Shown: in pieces, positions 7,976-16,443 of the stretch | Numbering within the stretch: the stretch's first letter is position 1 | How the letters are laid out: each line of letters begins with the position of its first letter | Assembly: GCA_036654235.1 (NCBI GenBank) | Contig: JAVVSK010000018.1 | Coordinates: forward strand, 1-33,133 | Reading direction: 5' to 3' | Source of the DNA: JAVVSK01 sp036654235 | GTDB lineage: Bacteria; Bacillota; Clostridia; Christensenellales; CAG-138 | DNA: 33,133 bases | Notes under the pieces: model-generated | What the model was told of the DNA's origin: nothing | Seen by the model: only the letters and a program-made list of their open reading frames with translations | The model's database searches: none | Made by a program: the position numbers and the translations under genes

Positions 7976-9018
7976 GGGTTTCTGGTGTATGCCTTCATAG
8001 AAAGATCGAGAAAAGTTGCGCCACTATTATATACGGCGACCGCCATATCTAAAAGCGGGAATAGAGCAACAGCGCCCGTACCTTCGCCTAAGCGCATTCC
8101 GGCATGAAGAACGGGTGAGAATTCGAGAGCATTAATAAGTATTACGCCGGCAGGTTCTGCACTTTCATGTGACGGAAGGATAAAGTCCCGAACCAATGGA
8201 CATATGCGCACCGCTGTCAGGGCAGCGACCGCCGATATTACTCCGTCCATAACGACCGGAACTCGATAAATAGCTCCTCCTAAAAAAACGCCCGTCATAG
8301 CGGCGATATCTAATCCGCCCACCTTGGTAAGCACGTCAATAGGATCATCAGAATTTGGTCTATTAATATCAAGCGCTTTTTTAATAATCATTTGTTTTCT
8401 TAGAAGACCGCTGTCCGAAAGTCCCGCGCCCCTCCCCGTAACTTTTTCGACGGAAACGTTAAGCAATGCACTCGACATTGCGGCCGCTGAGGTAGTGTTC
8501 CCTATTCCGGCTTCGCCCGTCGCAATAAGGCTATACCCGCGCGTTTTATATTTTTCAACCATACTAATACCCGTTTTTATTCCTTCAATCGCCTGAGTTC
8601 TTTTCATAGCGGGTTCAATGGAAAAATCGTTTGTACCGTGCATCAGCTTTCGGGGCAAAAGCCCGTCGACAGAATCGATCATACCAATATCGACGGGGAT
8701 AACGTCTGCATTGGTGGCTTTTGCCATCCTGCAAACGCTCGAGGTACCGTTGGCTAACATTTTGGCAATCGTCGTCGTTACCGTATAATCAGACTGCGTA
8801 ACGCCCTGTTTAACAACGCCGTTATCCGCGCAAAAAACCAATACGCATTTTTTCTTGATATTTATCTCAGTAGAAGCCGTAATCGCAGCAATACGTGCAA
8901 GTAAAATTTCGAAAGCTCCGAGAGCGCCAATAGGCTTTGCAATACCGTCAAAACGCTTTATACAAGCGTCATATGCAGGCTTATCTGTCGGCATAATTTT
9001 TTCAATAAGATTCAGCAT
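7972..9018 (-). CDS. cobT: Nicotinate-nucleotide--dimethylbenzimidazole phosphoribosyltransferase CobT
   Basis: Activates the lower ligand base by phosphoribosyl transfer from nicotinate mononucleotide, giving alpha-ribazole phosphate. Family blocks present: KPIGALGAFE (28-37), FCADNGVVKQGVTQSDYTVT, GEAGIGNTTSAAA, GRGAGLSD and the catalytic Glu312 in RLGEGTGA. The 348-residue length is typical. The base actually used cannot be read from the sequence; no bza or bluB gene for dimethylbenzimidazole synthesis lies in this window. The start at 9018 has a GAAAGG site and lies inside the end of cbiA (17-bp overlap). Confidence 0.95.
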   Translation of the reverse strand: MLNLIEKIMPTDKPAYDACIKRFDGIAKPIGALGAFEILLARIAAITASTEINIKKKCVLVFCADNGVVKQGVTQSDYTVTTTIAKMLANGTSSVCRMAKATNADVIPVDIGMIDSVDGLLPRKLMHGTNDFSIEPAMKRTQAIEGIKTGISMVEKYKTRGYSLIATGEAGIGNTTSAAAMSSALLNVSVEKVTGRGAGLSDSGLLRKQMIIKKALDINRPNSDDPIDVLTKVGGLDIAAMTGVFLGGAIYRVPVVMDGVISAVAALTAVRICPLVRDFILPSHESAEPAGVILINALEFSPVLHAGMRLGEGTGAVALFPLLDMAVAVYNSGATFLDLSMKAYTRNP

Positions 9019-10339
9019 ATATTATTGCCTTTCTAACGAATGTTTTTGCAAATGAGGTGTTTGCGGGGAAATATAGATGAGGAAATCCCGCATAGAGCGT
9101 TTCTGTCGCATGGATACATGAGTATGTCATATTTCTCCCCGACTTTTTAGCTACAAAGTCATCTCCGCAATCCATGCTTTCGTAATAATGAAATTCATGG
9201 GCGCGTATGCTTTCTCCCGCGGGAGAGAGTAGATTATCTTTTTTTGCCTTCAGAGTTATATAACCGAATCGCCTAAGTTTGTCGGTTTTATAAGCTCCGG
9301 CACGTATAATCCCAACCATTGGCGCTCCGTCCAATGTATCGTGAAGATATAAAAATCCGCCGCATTCCGCAATTGTTGGCAATCCACTTTCAATGGCATC
9401 CTTTATATCTTTCCGAATATCGACGTTATTTGAAAGTTCTCTTATATACAGTTCCGGATATCCACCGCAGAGATAAAGCCCTCCTATATTTTCAGGCAAA
9501 CATTTATCTTTAATTGGACTAAAATATGCTATTTCACAGCCCAGAGCTTCGAGCATTTCAATGTTTTCCATGTATAGAAAAGAAAAGGCACTATCACAGG
9601 AAACGGCGACACGAACAGATTTTTCCCCATTCCTAATGGGAAATTTATCCACCTCTATCTTCGAGGTGGATTTAGACAAAGTGAGTAGATCCAAAATATT
9701 TAAATGCATTTCGGCAAAAGTACCGAGGACAGTTATTTTTTCTTTAATGTCTTCGATTTCTTCTGCCATTATTAATCCTAAATGTCTGCTTTCAATAGAA
9801 AACTCCGAAATATGGGGTAAAAATCCATATGAATTAAGTCCTGCTTCATGCGCAATATGCTTCATAATTGGATATTGCTTTTCATGCAGATCGTTAAATA
9901 TTACTCCCTTTATATTGTTATTTGCACGATAATTCAAAAAGCCTTGCAGAATAGCGCCCGCCGAATTACTCATGCCTTTTGCGTTTAAAACGAGAACGAC
10001 GGGGGCGTCTAAAGCACGTGAAACGTCGTATGTACTCGCATCACCGCTTAGCCCTATGCCGTCGTAATAGCCCATGACACCTTCGATGATTGAGATATCC
10101 TTTCCGGCTTGACCGGAGAATAAACGGCGCAGCATGTCAACTTCGCAAAAAAATGGATCAAGATTATGCGTATTAACACCTATTACCTTGCGATGAAACA
10201 TCGGATCAATATAATCCGGACCGCATTTAAACGATGCGATATCTAGACCGCGCGCTTTTAGCGCTGCGAGAATCGCAATGGTTACTGTCGTTTTTCCGCA
10301 ACCTGAATTAGTTCCCGCAATCAATATTCTATTATTCAT
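9002..10339 (-). CDS. cbiA: Cobyrinate a,c-diamide synthase CbiA
   Basis: Glutamine-dependent amidation of the a and c side chains of cobyrinate. An N-terminal ATPase domain begins at once with GTNSGCGKTT (9-18), followed by FKCGPDYIDPMFH. The C-terminal glutaminase domain has Cys326 in AECGGFLYL and a late AHEFHYYE motif. The frame stays open to 10447, but the extra 36 residues overlap cbiET and have no family counterpart. The ATG at 10339 overlaps the cbiET stop in an ATGA and has a GGGCAAAG site, so I start it there (445 residues, normal length). Confidence 0.95.
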   Translation of the reverse strand: MNNRILIAGTNSGCGKTTVTIAILAALKARGLDIASFKCGPDYIDPMFHRKVIGVNTHNLDPFFCEVDMLRRLFSGQAGKDISIIEGVMGYYDGIGLSGDASTYDVSRALDAPVVLVLNAKGMSNSAGAILQGFLNYRANNNIKGVIFNDLHEKQYPIMKHIAHEAGLNSYGFLPHISEFSIESRHLGLIMAEEIEDIKEKITVLGTFAEMHLNILDLLTLSKSTSKIEVDKFPIRNGEKSVRVAVSCDSAFSFLYMENIEMLEALGCEIAYFSPIKDKCLPENIGGLYLCGGYPELYIRELSNNVDIRKDIKDAIESGLPTIAECGGFLYLHDTLDGAPMVGIIRAGAYKTDKLRRFGYITLKAKKDNLLSPAGESIRAHEFHYYESMDCGDDFVAKKSGRNMTYSCIHATETLYAGFPHLYFPANTSFAKTFVRKAIIYAESY

Positions 10340-11520
10340 TCTTTGCCCAATCCAATTATGAAGATAGAATTCTGTGCCGATAACATGTGCAGCCCGGCAA
10401 TATGTCTCGTTCGCGAAACGCAAAGCTGCACGACATCTGCTTCGCATCCCGTATCCTCTATCGCGGCTATTGCTTCATAAACACTTTCTATTGATACCGC
10501 AGTTATAACGATGCGAATGTGTGGATTCATATTATAGAGCGCACGAACTATTTCTTTCATATTTCCACTGCTTCCGCCAATAAATGCCGCATCAGGAGAT
10601 GAAAGTTCGTAAAACGCTTTCGGTGCTAGACCAATTACGGGTATGACGTTTCCAATATGAAATGCGGCGCAATTTTCCTTAGTCAGTGCTAAAGCGTCAA
10701 AAGATTTATCAATAGAATAGACGAGACCGCGATACGAAGAAAGCGCAAGTTCAACGGTGACAGAACCCGTACCGCAGCCAATGTCATAGCATATATCTGT
10801 CGGTCGAATCGCCAACTTAGATAGGCAAACGGCGCGCACCTCGGATTTCGTCATCGGAATATCCGTGCGTTTAAACTCCGAATCGGGAATTCCTGTTCGA
10901 ATACGGGCATCATAGCCACCGTTTTCTATAAGAAGCACGGTAAGCCCAGCGTATTCGTTATCCTTAAGCGATTCAATATTTGTACAAGCTATTCGTTCTT
11001 CCGGATAACCTAGGTTTTCGCCCGTCAATACGGTAAGCTTGTTAAAGCCCGCGGAAGATAGCGCTTCCGAAAGCGCCGCGATATTTCCGCCCGTTAAAGC
11101 AAAAGTGTATTGGTTTCGTCTTACGGTACTTACGATATCCGTATCAATACCGTGACAACTTATGAGCGCCGCCCCCTGCCAAGGTATACCGCATTTAGCA
11201 AAAAAATAGTTCATAGAAGATATACCGGGAATTAAACGAACGTCATATGCACTTAGCTTTTCTATTAGCTTTGTCGCGCCGCTGTAAAAACCGACATCTC
11301 CAGAAACGAGAACGGCAAAATGCTCAGACGAGCTACCGTCAATAATAGCTTCAACCTCATCGGGTAAAAAGGCCTCATGGGAAGTTTTTTTTAGTTCCGA
11401 ATATGCTTCCAACATGCGCTTTGCGCCTATCAGCTCATCTGTCAAACGAATAGCTTCATACCCTTCAATAGTTGTTGTCGCTACGCTCATACCTATACCG
11501 ATAATGCTTATCCGCTTCAT
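10336..11520 (-). CDS. cbiET: Fused CbiE-CbiT: cobalt-precorrin-7 C5-methyltransferase / precorrin-6B C15-methyltransferase (decarboxylating)
   Basis: Two domains in one chain. Residues 1 to about 200 are a tetrapyrrole methylase (CbiE) with ISIIGIGM, LVSGDVGFYSGA and the central VRLIPGISS. From about 215 the CbiT methyltransferase begins with DIPMTKSEVRAVCLSKL and a SAM-binding DIGCGTGSVTVELAL. Together they methylate C5 and C15 and decarboxylate the C12 acetate. This CobL-like order is common in Clostridia. An upstream ATG at 11526 would leave only 2 bases after the GGGAG site; the ATG at 11520 has 8 and makes a 4-bp ATGA overlap with cbiJ, so I chose it. Confidence 0.94.
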   Translation of the reverse strand: MKRISIIGIGMSVATTTIEGYEAIRLTDELIGAKRMLEAYSELKKTSHEAFLPDEVEAIIDGSSSEHFAVLVSGDVGFYSGATKLIEKLSAYDVRLIPGISSMNYFFAKCGIPWQGAALISCHGIDTDIVSTVRRNQYTFALTGGNIAALSEALSSAGFNKLTVLTGENLGYPEERIACTNIESLKDNEYAGLTVLLIENGGYDARIRTGIPDSEFKRTDIPMTKSEVRAVCLSKLAIRPTDICYDIGCGTGSVTVELALSSYRGLVYSIDKSFDALALTKENCAAFHIGNVIPVIGLAPKAFYELSSPDAAFIGGSSGNMKEIVRALYNMNPHIRIVITAVSIESVYEAIAAIEDTGCEADVVQLCVSRTRHIAGLHMLSAQNSIFIIGLGKE

Positions 11521-12269
11521 AAGCATATCTCCCGAATCGTTGCTTTTACTTCTTCAATTAAAACTCCATCCATTTCTTTCGGACGTACAAGCACGGCAAC
11601 CGACATCCCGCATTGCCTCGCAGCTTCCAACTTTTCCGTGAAGCCGCCGCTTTTCCCCGATTCCTTTGTAAGTAGAATTTTCGCTCCGGTCTCTATAAAT
11701 TGAATTCTATTAAACTCAACCGAAAACGGTCCCTGTAAGCAGAATAGATGTTTCATAGGAAATCCTAGTTCTATACAGTTCGTAAGACCCGTTGGATCTG
11801 GGAGTATGCGCAAATATACGCGGTTTTTATAATTTGATACCGACGATAATACGCGCGCTTCCTTCGCGCCCATCGTTGAAAATATTATATTATCTTTTTT
11901 ATTGAGCCATTTTACTAGTGAATCCATGTCCGAAAAGCATTCGCAACCCTCAATATTAAGCGATTTGCGAAGTAAACGTAAATATCTGATATCCGCAAAA
12001 GCGCAGGCTGTTTTTATATTTTTAGTTATCTCCGCAGCATATGGATGCGTTGCATCTATTATTAATATAGGACATTCGGTTCTAAAAAGAGAAAGGATAG
12101 CCGCGCTATCGAGCCTTCCGGTATGCACAATAATCGGTTCTATACAATTAAGCTGTCTCTCACCATATTCGGTAGCAACGCAAATCAAAGATGATATATG
12201 CCTTTCTGTAAGAAACTCGGCGAGTTCGCGTCCCTCCGTTGTACCGCCGAACAAAATAACCTTAGACAT
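11517..12269 (-). CDS. cbiJ: Cobalt-precorrin-6A reductase CbiJ
   Basis: NAD(P)H-dependent reduction of the corrin macrocycle (CbiJ/CobK family). The N-terminus VILFGGTTEGRELAEFL is the hallmark of the family; IDATHPYAAEITKNI around 74-88, TMGAKE near 135, and LLTKESGKSGGFTEKLEAA near 205-225 follow. The length of 250 is typical. The ATG at 12269 is preceded by GAGGGG and overlaps the cbiH stop by 8 bp. Confidence 0.94.
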   Translation of the reverse strand: MSKVILFGGTTEGRELAEFLTERHISSLICVATEYGERQLNCIEPIIVHTGRLDSAAILSLFRTECPILIIDATHPYAAEITKNIKTACAFADIRYLRLLRKSLNIEGCECFSDMDSLVKWLNKKDNIIFSTMGAKEARVLSSVSNYKNRVYLRILPDPTGLTNCIELGFPMKHLFCLQGPFSVEFNRIQFIETGAKILLTKESGKSGGFTEKLEAARQCGMSVAVLVRPKEMDGVLIEEVKATIREICL

Positions 12270-12993
12270 TTCTATATCCCCTCGGCGTTACCATTCTACC
12301 GCCGATATTTTTTGTTGAAGAATTGCCGATAAAAACCGTTGTAAACATATCGACCTCCGTTTCGCGTAGCTCAATAAGATTTAAAATTAAAACTGCTTCC
12401 CCTTCGCGCCCTATATTTTTAGCAATGCCACAAATTGTATTCGAGGAAAGTGTTTTTAATAGAATATCACATGCTTTTTTTAGATAATCTCTTCTATTAC
12501 AGCTCGCCGGATTGTAGAGACAGATACAAAAATCGCCTTGCGCTGCAAAGGTCAGTCTTTTTTCGATAAGTTCCCACGGCGTAAGCCTATCGGAAAGGCT
12601 TACGACGGCAAAATCATGTCCAATCGGTGCGCCTAAAATAGCCCCGCCGCTTAAAGCCGCTGTAACTCCGGGAACAATTTCTATTTCGACGTTCGGATAT
12701 GCGGAGCAAAGCTCATAAATAAGCCCCGCCATACCATAAACACCGCTGTCTCCGCTGCATACCAGAGCGACGGTCTTTCCATCGTCGGATAATTTAAGGG
12801 CGGATTTACAGCGATCAACTTCTTTCGTCATATACGAATCCAAATATTCTTTTTCAGTATAATATGGTTTTACGAGTTCAATATATTTACTGTAACCGAC
12901 GATAACATCAGAACGGCTTAGCGCCGCCTCCGCTTCTAAAGTCATTCCGCTTTTTTCTCCTGGTCCAATTCCAACGATATATAGTTTACTCAT
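12262..12993 (-). CDS. cbiH: Cobalt-factor III / precorrin-3B C17-methyltransferase CbiH
   Basis: SAM-dependent methylation at C17 with ring contraction. The tetrapyrrole methylase fold is clear: YIVGIGPGEKSGMTLEAEAAL at the start, DVIVGYSKYIELV, ALVCSGDSGVYGMAGLIYEL at about 75-94, and EIVPGVTAALSGGAILGAPIGHDFAVVSLSD, the region diagnostic for CbiH/CobJ. The length of 243 is standard. The start at 12993 lies behind a GGGGG site and overlaps the cbiG stop by 8 bp. Confidence 0.95.
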   Translation of the reverse strand: MSKLYIVGIGPGEKSGMTLEAEAALSRSDVIVGYSKYIELVKPYYTEKEYLDSYMTKEVDRCKSALKLSDDGKTVALVCSGDSGVYGMAGLIYELCSAYPNVEIEIVPGVTAALSGGAILGAPIGHDFAVVSLSDRLTPWELIEKRLTFAAQGDFCICLYNPASCNRRDYLKKACDILLKTLSSNTICGIAKNIGREGEAVLILNLIELRETEVDMFTTVFIGNSSTKNIGGRMVTPRGYRNV

Positions 12994-13981
12994 TCTTTTC
13001 CCCCAACCATAAGTTTTTTTCTTTAATCGCCAAAGCCATTGTAACTCCGTTTCCGGCTTCTTTTTTTATCAACAGACTTCCGCCGCTTTCGAGTACCGCG
13101 GCGCGTTCGCAAACATTATCTACGCCGATAGTTTCTTTTACGAATACGGAGGATGTAAAATTGCCATTTACCGCCGCAAGCTCAATTGCGCTAAATGTCC
13201 TAAGTGGAAGTTTACGTCTTTTGCAAAACTCAAGCATACCCGGCTCGTTTTCTTTTATATCAATACTTGCAACGGCGGAAACAGCGGATTCATAGCAATT
13301 CGTTTTTTCCATCAGCAATTTAAAAGCAGTTTCAATAGTATCGGCATCAACACCCTTTTTACAGCCTATTCCAAGGGTAATTACGGGAGCTATCAGCAAA
13401 AGCGCATCGGATTTTTCTTGTTTTTCATAGGTAATCAAAACGTCATATGCATTGTTATCTATAATAACGCCCGTCGGTGGTACTCCTATAAGTCGAAAAA
13501 AACTTTTTATATGAATACTTTCACCTAGAAGAAGACTTGCGGATATATATTTTATGCGTTCCGGATTCGCTATAATAAGCCCCTGTCTCTTTGCCCATGT
13601 ATCAATTTCGAATATATGATTTATATCCGTCCCCGTTGTAATAACAGAGATAGAGCCAATACAGTTGGAAAATTCGCGCGCTAATTCGTTTGCGCCACCT
13701 ATATGCCCGGACAATATTGGAATTGAAAATGTCCCGAGTTCATCTACAACGACAACTGCCGGATCCTCCGTTTTTAACCTCACATATGGTGCTATAGCAC
13801 GAACAGCAATGCCGACAGCGCCGATAAACAAAAGTGCTTCAGCGCTTTTAAAATTGGTTTTTGTCCAATCGTCAAGCATCCCACTTTTACAGCGGGTCAA
13901 TGAAAGATCGGGGAAATCACTTTTAAGCCGTTCCCCTAAAGTCATACCGCTCTCCGTAAACGCAATTGCAGCAATCCTCAT
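12986..13981 (-). CDS. cbiG: Cobalt-precorrin-5A hydrolase CbiG
   Basis: Opens the delta-lactone of cobalt-precorrin-5A with loss of the C2 fragment as acetaldehyde, a step specific to the anaerobic pathway. Visible blocks are AIAFTESGMTLGERL at the start, LLFIGAVGIAVRAIAPYV, DPAVVVVDELGTFSIPILSGHIGGANELA in the N-terminal domain, and the C-terminal GIGCKKGVDADTIE plus SIDIKENEPGMLEF. The length of 331 is normal. The ATG at 13981 overlaps the cbiF stop by 4 bp with a GAGG site upstream. Confidence 0.95.
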   Translation of the reverse strand: MRIAAIAFTESGMTLGERLKSDFPDLSLTRCKSGMLDDWTKTNFKSAEALLFIGAVGIAVRAIAPYVRLKTEDPAVVVVDELGTFSIPILSGHIGGANELAREFSNCIGSISVITTGTDINHIFEIDTWAKRQGLIIANPERIKYISASLLLGESIHIKSFFRLIGVPPTGVIIDNNAYDVLITYEKQEKSDALLLIAPVITLGIGCKKGVDADTIETAFKLLMEKTNCYESAVSAVASIDIKENEPGMLEFCKRRKLPLRTFSAIELAAVNGNFTSSVFVKETIGVDNVCERAAVLESGGSLLIKKEAGNGVTMALAIKEKNLWLGEKNE

Positions 13982-14733
13982 TTTTTTGCCTCACGAAATT
14001 CCGTTGAAAAATCATCGGCATACAGTCTTGAAAGTGCATAATCTCCGCTAAGGCAATGACCTACTACGATTAAAGCCATCTTTTTTATATTGTTTTGTTC
14101 CGCTGTTTCGGCGAGAGTCCCAACGTTACAGCGGAGTATTTTTTCATCGATCCAAGTCGCCTTATAAACAATCGCGGCCGGCGTTTCCATCATATAGCCG
14201 CCTTTAACGAGTTCAGCTGAAAGTTCTTTTAGCATACCGGCGCTAAGGAATATCACCATCGTCGCTCCATGCGAAGCAAATGAAGCGATGCTCTCCCGTT
14301 CTGGTACGGGGGTTTTCCCCGCCATTCGCGTTATAACTACCGATTGCGATACGTTAGGCAGAGTGTATTCCGTTTTTAGCGCCGCGGCAGCAGCGCAAAA
14401 GCTTGAAACCCCGGGACATATGTCATACGAAATTTTTAACATCTCCAGCCGATCCATTTGTTCGCGAATTGCCCCATATAAAGAAGGGTCTCCCGTATGC
14501 AACCGCGCAGTTGTTTTTCCGAGGCTCTCTGCTCTTTCTATCGTGGTTATCACCTCATCCAGAGTCATCGTCGCACTGTTATATATTTCACAATCTTTTT
14601 TTGCAAAGCTCAGCAAATCCGGATTGACTAAAGAACCCGCATAAATTATTAAGTCGGCTGTTTTTAGAAAATTAGCACCGCGTATTGTTATAAGATCTGG
14701 CGCACCGCTGCCCGCTCCGATAAAATGCACCAT
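13978..14733 (-). CDS. cbiF: Cobalt-precorrin-4 C11-methyltransferase CbiF
   Basis: SAM-dependent methylation at C11. Signature blocks: VHFIGAGSGAPDLITIRG at the N-terminus, DLIIYAGSLVNPDLL, ARLHTGDPSLYGAIREQM, and DICPGVSSFCAAAAAL. The open frame extends to 14799, but the added 22 residues are basic and unlike the family. The ATG at 14733 shares a base with the cbiD stop (TGATG) and has GGAGG 8 bases upstream, giving a normal 251-residue protein. Translation is probably coupled to cbiD. Confidence 0.95.
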   Translation of the reverse strand: MVHFIGAGSGAPDLITIRGANFLKTADLIIYAGSLVNPDLLSFAKKDCEIYNSATMTLDEVITTIERAESLGKTTARLHTGDPSLYGAIREQMDRLEMLKISYDICPGVSSFCAAAAALKTEYTLPNVSQSVVITRMAGKTPVPERESIASFASHGATMVIFLSAGMLKELSAELVKGGYMMETPAAIVYKATWIDEKILRCNVGTLAETAEQNNIKKMALIVVGHCLSGDYALSRLYADDFSTEFREAKK

Positions 14734-15869
14734 CAGTTTGTCCTCCAACAATTCATCAGCGTATCCGCATTTTCGCTTTTTGCCAATATTCCGGAGCAAT
14801 CCTCAAGATTTGTAAAACAAACGAAGCCTATTTCCGTTCCGGGCGGTACGCGCCGATTAATATGATATTCTATACGTTTTTTTAAAACTTTCATTGTCGC
14901 TATAAGCAAGTCGTTTTCTATTAATAACGTAATTGCAGCATCGGTAGAAACGCAGTCCATAATGCAATGCAAAACGAGAAGCGTGGCTCCCGCTTCAAGA
15001 GCGCAGGCGCAGAGCGTTTCTAAGCGTCCATCCCCGCTATTTGAATGAGTATTAAAAATTCCTATTCCAAGCTTTACCAACTTTCCAATATGCCCGATGA
15101 CAAGTATGTCGGAAAAACCATGTTCAACAGCTGAGTCAATAGCAGAGCCTATAAAATTACTACACTTTATATTTGAATCAAGAGATAAACCCAAGATATT
15201 TTTTGTAAAATTTTCTCCATAATTGCCGAAAGTTAGTAGGAGCGAATTTTTCCCCTGTGCTGCCAATATGCTTATCTCCGCTCGTATCGTCTCTGCTATT
15301 GCATCATCGCTCATAGGTTGGACAATTCCGCTTGTACCCAGTATTGAAATTCCGCCCTCAATACCCATGCGCGGATTAAATGTATGTGCCGCAAGAGTAA
15401 TACCTTCCGGAATAGAAATTACGACGCTAATGCCGCCTGTATAACCCGCGTAGGATATTGCTTCCAATACGGCGTTTTTAATCATTTTGCGCGGTACGGA
15501 ATTTATAGCCGCCTCACCGACCGGCTGATCTAATCCTGGCTTTGTTACGCGTCCTACCCCTTTTCCACCATCAATAAAAAGTCCGTTTAAAATTCGGCTT
15601 ACGGTAGCGTAGACTTTAACTCCGTTTGTAACGTCGGGATCGTCTCCGCTATCCTTTTGCACGGCGCAACTTACTCTATCCGGATAGATTTCAGTATCAA
15701 AAACATCAAGTTTAATCAACGTTCCGCTCGGCGTATCTATAGATACGGTATTAAGAATTTCTTCGCACAGCAGCATAATCGTTGCCGCCTTTGCCGCTGC
15801 TGCCGCACAAGAACCGGTCGTATATCCGCATCGCAAGAGCTTTTGATTTACCAATCGCGTTTTTTCCAT
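14733..15869 (-). CDS. cbiD: Cobalt-precorrin-5B C1-methyltransferase CbiD
   Basis: Methylates C1 in the anaerobic pathway with SAM. The N-terminal LRCGYTTGSCAAAAAKAA is diagnostic. KDSGDDPDVTNG, GKGVGRVTKPGLDQPVGEAAIN and GTSGIVQPMSDDAI follow, and the length of 378 is typical. It is the first gene of the operon. The ATG at 15869 has an AAGGAGAG site about 5 bases upstream, which lies just past the T-run of the riboswitch terminator. Transcription therefore depends on whether that terminator forms. Confidence 0.96.
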   Translation of the reverse strand: MEKTRLVNQKLLRCGYTTGSCAAAAAKAATIMLLCEEILNTVSIDTPSGTLIKLDVFDTEIYPDRVSCAVQKDSGDDPDVTNGVKVYATVSRILNGLFIDGGKGVGRVTKPGLDQPVGEAAINSVPRKMIKNAVLEAISYAGYTGGISVVISIPEGITLAAHTFNPRMGIEGGISILGTSGIVQPMSDDAIAETIRAEISILAAQGKNSLLLTFGNYGENFTKNILGLSLDSNIKCSNFIGSAIDSAVEHGFSDILVIGHIGKLVKLGIGIFNTHSNSGDGRLETLCACALEAGATLLVLHCIMDCVSTDAAITLLIENDLLIATMKVLKKRIEYHINRRVPPGTEIGFVCFTNLEDCSGILAKSENADTLMNCWRTN

Positions 15870-15885
15870 TTACTCTCCTTCAAAT

Positions 15886-15915
15886 AAAAAAACCACGGTC
15901 ATATTCACCGTGGTT
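15886..15915 (-). terminator. Riboswitch-controlled intrinsic terminator before cbiD
   Basis: On the minus strand AACCACGGT (15915-15907) and ACCGTGGTT (15899-15891) form a 9-bp perfect stem with a 7-base loop. A run of T follows directly (15890-15886). It sits between the cobalamin aptamer and the cbiD ribosome binding site, as expected for a transcription-terminating riboswitch. Confidence 0.85.
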
Positions 15916-16060
15916 ATGATTCTATGCGCAATCCGAAAGTCTCGGAAAAAACGCAAATCATATCCTTCGGTGTTCGCAAAGGAATATGAATCTTGGTAAT
16001 CCGGCTTTAACGGTAACGCACTTGCGAGGGAATTTCACCCTACTTCCCCAATTCAATTGT
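15916..16060 (-). promoter_or_regulatory. Cobalamin riboswitch
   Basis: Read on the minus strand, the leader holds the conserved cobalamin aptamer pieces in order: GGGGAAG, then GGGTGAAATTCCC, then CGCAAGTGCGTTACCGT, then a B12-box-like AGCCGGATTACC. Further hairpins follow: ATTCATATTCCTT pairing with AAGGATATGAT, and CCGAGACTTTCGG. Directly downstream is the terminator at 15886-15915 and then cbiD. Binding of a cobalamin should favour the terminator and stop transcription of all 16 genes. The edges are approximate; whether adenosyl- or aquo-cobalamin is preferred cannot be told. Confidence 0.88.
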
Positions 16061-16064
16061 TTAA

Positions 16065-16094
16065 ATGATACATCCCGTTCAGTTATATTGTCAA
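16065..16094 (-). promoter_or_regulatory. Promoter of the cobalamin operon
   Basis: Minus strand TTGACA (16094-16089) with an 18-bp spacer to TATCAT (16070-16065), placing transcription start near the first bases of the riboswitch. The -35 is perfect, the -10 moderate. Confidence 0.55.
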
Positions 16095-16355
16095 GCAATA
16101 GATAGAAAAATAGCTAATTCGGTTGCGTTCATAATGAAACTTACCATCCGCGATTATTTCAGATAGCAATTTAGTAGGAGCATGAAGAGTACGCAAATTT
16201 TGTTCGACAAGTACTCCATTCCAACGATCATTACTTTTATCAATTAAATATTGTGCATTCCATCTGTCAAATCCAAAATCTATTTCCGCATGGCAAACAT
16301 TCGTGATCCTCAATCGCCCTGTAATAATCAAAACGTTTGTTTTTTGTTTTCTCAT
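16083..16355 (-). CDS. Doubtful small ORF, possibly a broken gene
   Basis: An open frame of 90 residues with an ATG at 16355 and a weak GGAAG-like site about 10 bases upstream. I do not recognise the product; it has RWNAQYLIDKSNDRWNG and ERNRISYF but no known motif. Its last codons contain the TTGACA of the cobalamin promoter. A second minus frame, 16267-16389 (ATG at 16389, starting MAKVFIPEDRIDEKTK, 40 residues), overlaps it out of frame and also looks protein-like. The two could be halves of one gene broken by a frameshift, or chance frames. It would be divergent from the TetR gene. Confidence 0.25.
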   Translation of the reverse strand: MRKQKTNVLIITGRLRITNVCHAEIDFGFDRWNAQYLIDKSNDRWNGVLVEQNLRTLHAPTKLLSEIIADGKFHYERNRISYFSIYCLTI

Positions 16356-16414
16356 CTATACGATCTTCCGGAATAAATACTTTCGCCATTAGGTATATAC
16401 TTATAATTTAAATA

Positions 16415-16443
16415 TTGACTTGCTGGTCTATTTATGTTAATAT
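16415..16443 (+). promoter_or_regulatory. Promoter of the TetR-MATE operon
   Basis: TTGACT (16415-16420), 17-bp spacer, TAATAT (16438-16443). Transcription would start near 16450, about 35 bases before the TetR ATG. Confidence 0.7.

Noticed and set aside
10340..10447. N-terminal extension of CbiA
   Set aside because: The extra 36 residues overlap cbiET and precede the family's conserved P-loop start; the ATG at 10339 has a ribosome binding site and an ATGA overlap.
14734..14799. N-terminal extension of CbiF
   Set aside because: The 22 extra residues are not family-like; the ATG at 14733 follows a GGAGG and overlaps the cbiD stop.
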